From Terriglobia bacterium (lineage in GTDB: Bacteria; Acidobacteriota; Thermoanaerobaculia; Thermoanaerobaculales; Thermoanaerobaculaceae): a DNA stretch of 54,889 nucleotides. Of the stretch, positions 1 to 7,430 are shown piece by piece (positions within the stretch are counted from its first letter, which is position 1; every line of letters starts with the position of its first letter). The stretch spans positions 1 through 54,889 of the forward strand of contig JAIQFQ010000022.1 in NCBI GenBank assembly GCA_020073245.1, written 5' to 3'. The position numbers and the translations under genes were made by a program. Below the pieces are notes generated by a model, which did not search any database, was not told where the DNA came from, and was given only the letters and a program-made list of their open reading frames with translations.

Positions 1-1
1 C

Positions 2-1327
2 GGCCAGAGCCCCTTCCGCACCGGGCTGCTCAAGGTCGGCCTACCCGGCGCGAAGCAGGGCATCCAGGACAAGGACCCCACGATCGCCGAGCTGCTCAAG
101 CCGCTCGGCTACGCCACGGCACAGGTTGGTAAGAACCACTTCGGCGACCGCAACGAGTTCCTCCCGACGCTGCACGGCTTCGATGAGTTCTTCGGCAACC
201 TCTACCACCTCAACGCCGAGGAGGAGCCGGAGGATCCAGACTACCCGAAGAACCCGCAGTTCAAGGCGCACTTCGGCCCGCGCGGGCTGCTCGACTGCAA
301 GGCGACGAATGTCGACGACCCCACGGTGGACCCACGGTTCGGCAAAGTCGGCAAGCAGACCTGCAAGGACACCGGCCCGATCACCCGGGCCCGCATGGAG
401 ACCGTCGAAGAGGAGCTCGTCGCGCGGTCGCTCGACTTCATCGAGCGGTCGGTGAAGGCCGGCAAGCCGTTCTTCCTCTACCACAACAGCACCCGCATGC
501 ACGTGTTTACGCGCCTCTCGCCCAAGTGGGCCAACAAGAGCGGCTACGGCCTCTACGCCGACGGCTTGATGGAGCTCGACGATGTCGTCGGGCGGCTGCT
601 GAAGAAGCTCGACGACCTCGGCATCGCCGACAACACGATCGTCGTGTTCACTACCGACAACGGCGCTGAGGTCATGACTTGGCCCGACGGCGGCAACACG
701 CCGTTCCACGGCGAGAAGGGCACGACCTGGGAAGGGGGCATGCGCGTGCCGTGCCTGGCCCGGTGGCCCGGCGTCATCAAGCCCGGCACCGTCCACAACG
801 AGGTGATGGCGGCCGAAGACTGGATGCCCACGCTGGTCGCCGCTGCGGGCGTTCCCGATGTGAAGGAGAAGCTCCTCAAGGGATACGTGGCCGGCGACAA
901 GACCTTCAAGAACCACCTCGACGGCTACAGCTTCCTGCCGTTCTTCAAGGGTCAGGTGGAAAAGTCCCCGCGTCGCGAGATCTTCTACTTCGACGACAAC
1001 GCCAACCTCAACGCGATCCGCATCGACGACTGGAAGATCAGCTTCAAGATCATGCAGGGGAACATCGCGTACGGCACGATGGTCACCCCCAACATGCCAA
1101 TCGTGATCAACCTGCGTGAGGACCCGTTCGAGCGGTTTACCTTCGAATCCGGGATGTACGCCCGCTGGGCCGCCGACAAGCTCTGGTTGTTCGTTCCCGC
1201 CCAGGCGGTCGTGGGCATGTTCGTCGAGAGCCTCAAGGAGTACCCGCCCAGCCAGAAGTCTGGGAGCTTCAGTGTGGACCAGGTGCTGCAGGCGCTCCAG
1301 GCAGGTGCCGCCGGCACCAACAGATAG
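2..1327 (+). CDS. Arylsulfatase (sulfatase family), 5' end cut by window
   Basis: The reading frame is open from the first full codon, so the start lies outside the window; 441 residues are visible. It aligns along its whole length with the next gene (shared stretches such as GNLYHLNAEEEPE, DPTVDPRFGKVG, TTDNGA, TPFHGEKGTTWEGG), which identifies it as a secreted alkaline-phosphatase-superfamily sulfatase that hydrolyses sulfate esters. The visible part begins just after the position of the formylglycine motif in the paralogue, so the catalytic Cys is not in the window. The metal-site TTDNGA motif and the following His-containing strand are present. It ends with TAG 19 bases before the paralogue start, which suggests a tandem duplication in one operon. 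Function by family is firm; the natural sulfated substrate is unknown. Confidence 0.9.
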   Translation, partial: GQSPFRTGLLKVGLPGAKQGIQDKDPTIAELLKPLGYATAQVGKNHFGDRNEFLPTLHGFDEFFGNLYHLNAEEEPEDPDYPKNPQFKAHFGPRGLLDCKATNVDDPTVDPRFGKVGKQTCKDTGPITRARMETVEEELVARSLDFIERSVKAGKPFFLYHNSTRMHVFTRLSPKWANKSGYGLYADGLMELDDVVGRLLKKLDDLGIADNTIVVFTTDNGAEVMTWPDGGNTPFHGEKGTTWEGGMRVPCLARWPGVIKPGTVHNEVMAAEDWMPTLVAAAGVPDVKEKLLKGYVAGDKTFKNHLDGYSFLPFFKGQVEKSPRREIFYFDDNANLNAIRIDDWKISFKIMQGNIAYGTMVTPNMPIVINLREDPFERFTFESGMYARWAADKLWLFVPAQAVVGMFVESLKEYPPSQKSGSFSVDQVLQALQAGAAGTNR

Positions 1328-1346
1328 GGAGAAAGGAGAAAGGGGA

Positions 1347-3011
1347 ATGAAAACCGCACCGAGCACGATCAGCAGGGCCGGCACCTGGGCCGCGGTGGGC
1401 GCAGTGCTGGCCGCCGGCGTGCTGCTGTCGGCGAAGCCCACACGGGCCGCCGACCCGCCTCCCGCCAAGGCAACGACCGGGCAAGCGAGCCGGCCCAACA
1501 TCCTCGTCATCATGGGCGACGACATCGGGCAGTCCAACATCAGCGTCTTCACCAGGGGGTTGATGGGCTACCAGACGCCGAACATCGACCGCATCGCCCA
1601 CGAAGGACTGCTCTTCACCGATTATTACGCGGAGCAGAGCTGCACGGCCGGGCGGTCCACGTTCATCATGGGGCAGTGCGGCCTTCGCACCGGGCTGAGC
1701 CGGGTTGGGCTGCCGGCCGCCCGGGTGGGCATGCAGAAGGAAGATCCAACCATCGCCGAGCTTCTCAAGCCGCTCGGCTACGCCACCGGCCAGTTCGGCA
1801 AGAACCACCTCGGAGACCGCAACGAGTACCTGCCGACGGTCCACGGCTTCAACGAGTTCTTTGGCAACCTCTACCACCTCAACGCCGAGGAGGAGCCGGA
1901 ATATCGCGACTACCCGCAGATCCCGAGGTTCCGCATGATGTTCGGTCCCCGCGGCGTGCTCCGCTGCAAGGCCACCGACGTCGACGACCCGACGGTCGAC
2001 CCGCGCTTCGGCAAGGTCGGCAGGCAGACCGTCGAGGACACCGGCCCACTGACCCAGAAGCGAATGGAGACGATCGACGACGAGACCTCGGCGGCGGCGA
2101 TCGACTTCATCAAGCGCCAGGCCGAAGCCGGGCAGCCGTTCTTCGTGTGGTTCAACCCCACGCGGATGCACCTCTGGACCCACGTGCGGCCCGAGCACCG
2201 CGGCCCCAAGGGGGTAAGATCCCGCACGGAGTACGCCGACGGGATGGTCGAGCACGACGCCACGGTGGGCACGGTGCTCAAGACCCTCGACGACCTGGGC
2301 ATCGCCGGCAACACCATCGTCATCTACACTACGGACAACGGCGCCCACGCCAATTCCTGGCCCGACGCCGCAACCACGCCGTTTCGCGGCGAGAAGAACA
2401 CCAACTGGGAGGGCGGGTACCGCGTGCCCGCGTTCGTCCGTTGGCCGGGGCACATCGCGCCGGGTTCCGTCTCGAACGAGATCGTCAGCGGGATGGACTG
2501 GCTGCCGACGCTGCTCGCCGCCGCGGGAGATCCGAACATCAAGCAGGAGCTGCTCAACGGCTACACCGTGGGCGGCGTGACCTACAAGGTCCATCTCGAC
2601 GGCTACAACCTCCTCCCGTACCTCACCGGCCAGGAGAAGCAGAGCCCGCGCCGGGAGTTCCTGTATTTCAGCGACGAGGGTGACGTCCTCGGGCTGCGCT
2701 ACGAGGACTGGAAGTGGGTCCTCGCGGAGCAGCGGATGCCCGGCACGATGGGCGTTTGGCTCGAGCCGTTCACGCACCTTCGCATTCCCAAACTGTACAA
2801 CCTGCGTTCCGATCCCTACGAGCGCGCGGACATCACCTCCAACACCTACTACGACTGGTACGTGAAGCACATGTTCCTCAACGTCCCGGCGATGGCATAC
2901 CTCGAGCACTTCCTCGAGTCGTTCAAGGAGTTCCCGCCCCGGCAGCGACCGGAGGGCCTGAGCATCCAGCGGACGCTCGAGACGATGCAAAAAGGCGCCG
3001 TCGGGCAGTGA
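1347..3011 (+). CDS. Secreted arylsulfatase, second tandem copy
   Basis: This 554-residue protein has an N-terminal signal sequence (residues about 10-35, ending in TRAAD) and a complete type I sulfatase core. Asp58 and Asp59 in MGDDIG form part of the calcium site, and the motif CTAGR starting at Cys99 is the formylglycine site, of the C-x-A/P-x-R type. TTDNGA and the Trp-Glu-Gly-Gly segment follow. The start at 1347 is chosen over longer readings because AAGGAGAAAGGGG sits just upstream and the signal peptide begins there. It needs a formylglycine-generating enzyme or radical SAM maturase, neither of which is in this window. The neighbouring paralogue and the following HAD hydrolase and barrel protein suggest a sulfate-ester scavenging cluster (inference). 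Confidence 0.93.
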   Translation: MKTAPSTISRAGTWAAVGAVLAAGVLLSAKPTRAADPPPAKATTGQASRPNILVIMGDDIGQSNISVFTRGLMGYQTPNIDRIAHEGLLFTDYYAEQSCTAGRSTFIMGQCGLRTGLSRVGLPAARVGMQKEDPTIAELLKPLGYATGQFGKNHLGDRNEYLPTVHGFNEFFGNLYHLNAEEEPEYRDYPQIPRFRMMFGPRGVLRCKATDVDDPTVDPRFGKVGRQTVEDTGPLTQKRMETIDDETSAAAIDFIKRQAEAGQPFFVWFNPTRMHLWTHVRPEHRGPKGVRSRTEYADGMVEHDATVGTVLKTLDDLGIAGNTIVIYTTDNGAHANSWPDAATTPFRGEKNTNWEGGYRVPAFVRWPGHIAPGSVSNEIVSGMDWLPTLLAAAGDPNIKQELLNGYTVGGVTYKVHLDGYNLLPYLTGQEKQSPRREFLYFSDEGDVLGLRYEDWKWVLAEQRMPGTMGVWLEPFTHLRIPKLYNLRSDPYERADITSNTYYDWYVKHMFLNVPAMAYLEHFLESFKEFPPRQRPEGLSIQRTLETMQKGAVGQ

Positions 3012-3085
3012 GCGTTGCCCCCCACGGGTTCGTGCCCGGAGGGAGCGTAACAGGAAGCAAAGAGTGAAGTGACGACGTAGCGGGA

Positions 3086-3120
3086 GGGAACGGAGGGAGG
3101 GAACAGCCACCTCCGTTCCC
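3086..3120. repeat. Inverted repeat upstream of the HAD gene
   Basis: An 11-base arm GGGAACGGAGG at 3086-3096 is perfectly complementary to CCTCCGTTCCC at 3110-3120 with a 13-base loop. No T-run follows, so it is not a standard intrinsic terminator. It lies between the sulfatase stop and the HAD start (3148), close to the ribosome-binding site, and could act as an RNA hairpin that limits readthrough or translation. Confidence 0.5.
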
Positions 3121-3147
3121 CCTCGGAAGCGGAGAGGAGTCAAAGCG

Positions 3148-4176
3148 ATGAAACGGCGGAGTCTCGTCACCCTCGCGGCTGTCACGGGCCTGGCGCTCGC
3201 GTGGAACGCCCACGCCGCCGACCCTCTTCCCTCGTGGAACGACGGCACAGCCAAGCAGGCCATCCTCCGGTTCGTGGAGAAGACGACCCGGGAAGGCTCG
3301 CCGGACTTCGTGCCGGTGGCCGAGCGCATCGCCGTGTTCGACAATGACGGAACGCTGTGGGCCGAGCAGCCGATGTACTTCCAGGCGCTCTTCGCGCTCG
3401 ACCGCGTCAAGGCGCTCGCGCCGCAACACCCGGAGTGGCGAACCGAAGAGCCGTTCGCCTCTCTCATCAAAGGCGATGTGAAGGCTGTCCTGGCCGGGGG
3501 TGAACGCGCCGCCGGCCAGCTCACGATGGCGGCGCACGCCGGCAACACAACCGAGGAGTTCGCGAAGACTGTCTCCGACTGGATCGCGACTGCGAAGCAC
3601 CCGAAGACCGGCCGGCTGCTCACCGAGATGGTCTACCGGCCGATGCTCGAGCTGCTCGCCTACCTGCGCACCAACTCCTTCAAGACCTTCCTCGTGTCCG
3701 GCGGCGGCGTCGAGTTCATGCGCCCCTGGTCGGAGCGGGTCTACGGCATTCCGCCCGAGCAGGTCATCGGCAGCAGCATCAAGACGAAGTTCGAGCTGCG
3801 GGACGGCACGCCGGTGCTCGTCCGCCTGCCCGAGATCGAGTTCGTGGATGACGGCCCGGGCAAGCCCGTCGGTATCCAGACGCATATCGGCCGCCGCCCG
3901 CTCGCCGCGTTCGGCAACTCGGATGGAGATCTGCAGATGCTTCAGTGGACATCCGCCGGCTCTGGCCGTCGTTTCGGCCTCATAGTCCATCACACTGATT
4001 CCGAGCGGGAGTGGGCGTATGACCGCACCTCCCCGATCGGCAAGCTGGACAAGGCGCTCGATGAAGCACAGGTCAAAGGCTGGACGATCGTGGATATGAA
4101 GAGGGACTGGAAGACGATCTACCCGGAGGCACGAACAACGACGGCCAAGGCCGTCCTGACTCGCGGCCCGCTATAG
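3148..4176 (+). CDS. Secreted HAD-superfamily phosphatase
   Basis: The 342-residue product has a signal peptide (cleavage likely after AHA, about residue 23) and the four HAD motifs. Motif I is FDNDGTLW with nucleophile Asp65 and Asp67, motif II is the Ser in LVSGGG, motif III is a Lys in GSSIKTKF, and motif IV is FGNSDGD. The long helical cap between motifs I and II resembles phosphoserine-phosphatase-like HADs, so phosphomonoester hydrolysis in the periplasm is likely; the substrate is unknown. The start follows GGAGAGGAG. The C-terminal part (VHHTDSEREWAYDRT and following) recurs at 5121-5315 as a decayed copy, so this gene was duplicated together with the barrel gene between them. Confidence 0.88.
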   Translation: MKRRSLVTLAAVTGLALAWNAHAADPLPSWNDGTAKQAILRFVEKTTREGSPDFVPVAERIAVFDNDGTLWAEQPMYFQALFALDRVKALAPQHPEWRTEEPFASLIKGDVKAVLAGGERAAGQLTMAAHAGNTTEEFAKTVSDWIATAKHPKTGRLLTEMVYRPMLELLAYLRTNSFKTFLVSGGGVEFMRPWSERVYGIPPEQVIGSSIKTKFELRDGTPVLVRLPEIEFVDDGPGKPVGIQTHIGRRPLAAFGNSDGDLQMLQWTSAGSGRRFGLIVHHTDSEREWAYDRTSPIGKLDKALDEAQVKGWTIVDMKRDWKTIYPEARTTTAKAVLTRGPL

Positions 4177-4218
4177 ACGTGCCCACAGGCCGCGAAGGTC
4201 GAGAAAGGGGGAAAGAAC

Positions 4219-5031
4219 ATGAACATCAGGCTATTGTTCGCCATGGGTGGGGTGGTTGCGGCCTGGGCATTCACGCTGGTCACAGCAAACGCGCAGGAGG
4301 CGCCCCACGAGTGGACCGCACAGGAAGTCGCGGAGGCGCTGGCCGATCCTGCGGCCACGATCAGTTATTTCAATGTGTCCTACCGCAACTACCGGGATGT
4401 GGGTCCTCGGAATGACACGAATCAGGAGTACCGCCTGAACGGTGCAGGCTTCTTCAACCTTGGGAACGCTGGCTCGGTGTTCTACCGCGCTTTCGTGCCC
4501 TGGTACGGTACCGGTTTTCCGGTCAAAGACCACGGTTTTGGAGATGCGCTCCTTTCCGCCTATTGGGTGCCCGGGAAGGGGACCTTTATCCTCGGATATG
4601 GCGGCGCATTGATGGTCCCAACAGAATCCGAGGATTGGTTCGGCACGGGCAAATGGTCTGCCGGACCGACGATCATCATCGCCAAGAAAGTCCCGGGCAA
4701 GTTTACGGTCGGCGCACTGGTCACCCATTTCTGGTCCTTCGCTGGCGACAGCGACCGCCAGGATGTGAGCATGACCACGATCCAGCCTCTTGCAACATTT
4801 TTTGTCGGCCGGCGTGGCACTTCCGTCGGTGTCACGTCGGAAACTACCTACAACTGGCAGGCCCATAAAGATGCCTGGCAAGTCCCGGTGACGCTCGGAC
4901 TGGGGCAGGTTCTTCCTCCTTTTGGCAAGTTCTTCATGGCCGTTGGCCTTGGCGCGACCTACTACATTGTGAAAAGTGATTCTGCGCCGGAATGGGACGC
5001 GCGAGCAACGGTTTCGATTGTGTTTCCCTGA
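4219..5031 (+). CDS. Neuromedin-U-type transporter-like outer-membrane protein
   Basis: The 270-residue product has a signal peptide (residues 1-25, ending ANAQ) and a long run of alternating beta-strand-like segments ending in Phe-Pro, as expected for a small outer-membrane barrel. It matches the bacterial family often annotated as neuromedin U or putative transporter, with typical segments GTGKWSAGP and WSFAGDSDRQDV. The start follows GAAAGGGGG. Its place directly after sulfatase and HAD phosphatase genes suggests passage of their substrates or products across the outer membrane (inference). A related but shortened gene lies at 6824. Actual transport has not been shown for most of this family. 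Confidence 0.75.
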   Translation: MNIRLLFAMGGVVAAWAFTLVTANAQEAPHEWTAQEVAEALADPAATISYFNVSYRNYRDVGPRNDTNQEYRLNGAGFFNLGNAGSVFYRAFVPWYGTGFPVKDHGFGDALLSAYWVPGKGTFILGYGGALMVPTESEDWFGTGKWSAGPTIIIAKKVPGKFTVGALVTHFWSFAGDSDRQDVSMTTIQPLATFFVGRRGTSVGVTSETTYNWQAHKDAWQVPVTLGLGQVLPPFGKFFMAVGLGATYYIVKSDSAPEWDARATVSIVFP

Positions 5032-5120
5032 TCGGCTGAGCATTTTTGCGTCACGGTAAAGGAGAGGAGAGAAAAACCACGAAAGAGCAGACCGGAACAA
5101 GGCGGCACCGCACCGCGGCC

Positions 5121-5315
5121 GGGAGCGGCCCGCGCCTGTGGCTCTACGTCCACCACACCGATGCCGAGCGCGAGTGGGCCTACGACCGCACCTCGAGCGT
5201 CGGGCGCCTGGAGAAGGGTCTCGACGAAGCGAAGGCCAAGGGCTGGGTGGTGGTGGACATGAAGGCCGACTGGCGGCGCGTGTTCGTCCTCGACCAGCAG
5301 GGCGGAGAGCGGTGA
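5121..5315 (+). pseudogene. 3' remnant of a second HAD phosphatase gene
   Basis: About 64 codons correspond to the last 70 residues of the intact HAD gene at 3148-4176: VHHTDAEREWAYDRTSS, GRLEKGLDEAKAKGW and VVDMKADW are close matches. All four catalytic HAD motifs are absent, so this is not an active phosphatase. A 5' extension to 5046 is open but unrelated and has no signal peptide. The TGA at 5313-5315 overlaps a GTG at 5312 that starts the next gene, so the remnant may still be translated and help couple the downstream gene. Confidence 0.75.
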
Positions 5316-6142
5316 GTACGGAGATGGCCGGACGGGAGGAAGAAGGGCAGGGCATGGGCCCCGGGGCGTCGGGGATGAAGAGCGAGCTTGTCTCCCGGGC
5401 CGACGGCAGCGGGGCGCTGACGGTCGACGCCGAGTGGTCGGAGGTGTCGGCGGACTACGAGGACCTGCTCTCCGCATATGGCAGGCTCGCGCTGCCGGGG
5501 TTCCGTCCCGGCAAGGCGCCGCGGGCGGCGGTGGAGCGGCGTTTTCGGCGACAGATCCGCGACGACCTGACCAGCCGGTGCGGTCGCCGCCTGGCACAGC
5601 GGGCGTTGGGCGAGCGCGGCCTCCGCGCTGCCGGGGCGATCGAGGTGGTGGCGATCGAGGTCGAGGCGGACCGCCGGTTCTCCTTCACCGCGGAGCTCGT
5701 CCCGTTGCCGAAGCTGGAACTGCCCGACTACGCGGTGGTGGAACTTACCGGTGCGGGCGACGATGAGCGGCGCGATGAGGCCTGTGAGTGGTTGCTCGCC
5801 CGGACGCCGGGCGAGATGCCCGAGGCGCTCGTTCGCCAGGAGTGCGAGCGCAACGAGGCGGGCGGTGCCGGCCGGGGGAGCGAGGCGTGGCAGGCCGCCG
5901 CGCGTCGCGTCAAGCTCATGGCGATCCTCGAGCAGATCGCCGAAACGGAAGGCATCGACGTGGCGCCGCCCGACGTGGACGCCCGCATCGAGAGGATAGC
6001 GGGGGATGACGTCCAAGCCGGCGAGCTGCGACGGCGGCTCGAGCGCGACGGCGGACTCACCAGATTGCAGTCGCTGATGCGTGCCGAACAGACCTTGGAA
6101 TTTCTCATCGCAAACCACACCGGGAGGAGGGAACGAACATGA
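5312..6142 (+). CDS. Trigger-factor-like chaperone without PPIase domain
   Basis: The 276-residue reading shows the trigger factor ribosome-binding domain with signature GFRPGKAP (Phe64 to Lys68 on this numbering), the tip loop that contacts ribosomal protein L23. It continues through FTAELVPLPKLELPDY and then goes almost directly to the C-terminal chaperone domain (PGEMPEALVRQE, then AEXEGIDVAPPDVDARIE-like residues and LEFLIAN). The FKBP-like PPIase domain, about 100 residues in the roughly 430-residue family, is missing. The GTG start overlaps the preceding stop; ATG codons at 5324 and 5375 are alternatives, and the last gives the usual N-terminus. It ends in ATGA shared with the next gene. 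It is probably a second, specialised trigger factor helping nascent secreted proteins (inference). Confidence 0.82.
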   Translation: MSTEMAGREEEGQGMGPGASGMKSELVSRADGSGALTVDAEWSEVSADYEDLLSAYGRLALPGFRPGKAPRAAVERRFRRQIRDDLTSRCGRRLAQRALGERGLRAAGAIEVVAIEVEADRRFSFTAELVPLPKLELPDYAVVELTGAGDDERRDEACEWLLARTPGEMPEALVRQECERNEAGGAGRGSEAWQAAARRVKLMAILEQIAETEGIDVAPPDVDARIERIAGDDVQAGELRRRLERDGGLTRLQSLMRAEQTLEFLIANHTGRRERT

Positions 6143-6711
6143 AACGAGTCCGTGTCGTGGCCATCGCTCTGGCGGCCGTGCTGGGCTTCATCTCGGTGCT
6201 TCAGGCGCAAGAGAAGAAGCCGGAAGCGTGGGGCGGCGTTGTGGTCGGCAGACTCACGCTGACCGCCACGGTGGTGAAGGTCGACCCTGCCACGCGCGAG
6301 GTTACGGTCAAGGATAGCGAGGGCAAGACGACGACCGTGGTGGCCGGGCCGATGGTGCGCAACTTCGACCGGATCCGCGCGGGCGACAAGGTGGCGCTCC
6401 GCTACCAGGAGAGCGTGAGCGTCGTGGCGATGTCGGGCATCGACGCGACGCCGTCGCGCGCGCAGAGCGTGGACGTCACCGGCGCGCCGCTAGGGCAGAA
6501 GCCGGCAGGCACGATCGTCGCCACCGACGAGGTCATCGCGGAGGTCGTCGGGCTCAAGCCTGAGGACCGCACGGTCACGCTCAAGGGGCCGCTGCGCACC
6601 GTGACGGTGCAGGTGGCCGAGAAGGTGAAGGGGTACGACCGCCTCAAGGTCGGCGACAAGGTCGTGCTTCGCGTCACGCAGGCGCTGGCGATCGAGGTGA
6701 CGGCGCAGTAG
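6139..6711 (+). CDS. Secreted protein with two beta-rich repeats, unknown function
   Basis: The 190-residue protein has a signal peptide (residues 1-24, ending LQAQ). The mature part contains two related units. The first runs from LTATVVKVDPATREVTVKD to GDKVALRY and the second from AEVVGLKPEDRTVTLKG to GDKVVLRV, each with a valine-rich strand pattern, a Y/F-D-R-(L/I) segment and a GDKV turn. This looks like a duplicated small barrel (OB-like or DUF5666-like), but I do not recognise a named family with certainty. ATG at 6139 shares four bases with the stop of the trigger-factor-like gene, so the two are translationally coupled; it could be a client of that chaperone. Confidence 0.8.
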   Translation: MKRVRVVAIALAAVLGFISVLQAQEKKPEAWGGVVVGRLTLTATVVKVDPATREVTVKDSEGKTTTVVAGPMVRNFDRIRAGDKVALRYQESVSVVAMSGIDATPSRAQSVDVTGAPLGQKPAGTIVATDEVIAEVVGLKPEDRTVTLKGPLRTVTVQVAEKVKGYDRLKVGDKVVLRVTQALAIEVTAQ

Positions 6712-6823
6712 CTCGGGTGGCGGATGGGGCCATGCCCGGCGCCCAGTGCGCTCCGGGTGAGGTGGGTAGCGAGAGGTCGCCGGGGGAAGATCGGCGGCGC
6801 GAGAGATGGCGGAGAGGGAGGCG

Positions 6824-7318
6824 ATGATGCGGACAAGATCGGCCCTGCCGCTGCCGTGCCTCGCGGTGCTCGTGCTCGCAGCGCTGTTCGCGGCGGCGGA
6901 CGCTCCGCCGACGGCCACGCCGCCGCCGGGCAGAGCCGGCGCGGGCTCGATCGAGGAGGTCAGCAAGCAGCTCTCGAACCCGATTGCGAGCATCTGGTCC
7001 ATGGCGTTTCAGCAGAACAATTACCGGCTCGAAATCACGGGTCATTCCGATCAATGGAACTCCAACCTCAATTTTCAGCCGATGCTGCCGGTGGGTCTCA
7101 CCGATGACTGGGCCCTCATCACCAGGCCGGTGGTCACCCTCTTCAACTCCGCGCCTCACCCCGGCCCGCGCGACCCGTCGCAACTCGAGCGGACCACCAA
7201 GCTCGGCGTCGCGGCGCAGTACATGGTTCGCCACCCCAGCAACTTCGGCCAGAAGTGGAACGTCCAGATCAACATCGTCCCCGTCATGCCGAAACTGGTG
7301 AAAGGGAACCTGTTGTGA
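6824..7318 (+). pseudogene. Transporter-like barrel gene with large internal deletion
   Basis: The 164-residue reading starts with a signal peptide and the usual N-terminus of the neuromedin-U-type transporter family (NPIASIWSMAFQQN, LNFQPMLPVGLTDDW, ITRPVVTLFN). At about 7160-7200 it jumps to the family C-terminus (KLGVAAQYMVRHP, FGQKWNVQINIVPVMPKLVKG). The middle, including the glycine-rich strands and the WSFAGD segment seen in the intact relative at 4219, is missing without loss of frame; the family is usually about 270-300 residues. ATG at 6824 (or 6827) is preferred to 6806 because GAGGGAGG lies just before it. The product is probably non-functional as a barrel, though a small secreted product could still be made. 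Confidence 0.65.
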
Positions 7319-7430
7319 AGGAGGCTGTGGTCATGAGCGACCCGCCGATGTCGGATCCGGTCGGGGGCCCCCCGACCGAAGACACGTGGGGTGGGCGGGT
7401 GCCCGGTGAAGCACGGGGTTGGTGTCGGCC

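Noticed and set aside
1269..3623. 784-codon minus-strand frame opposite the sulfatase and HAD genes
   Set aside because: Translation is low-complexity Arg/Val/Glu-rich with no motif and lies opposite two well-conserved genes; it is a GC-rich shadow.
5180..6118. 312-codon minus-strand frame opposite the trigger-factor-like gene
   Set aside because: No motif on that strand, whereas the + strand shows GFRPGKAP and a conserved C-terminal domain.
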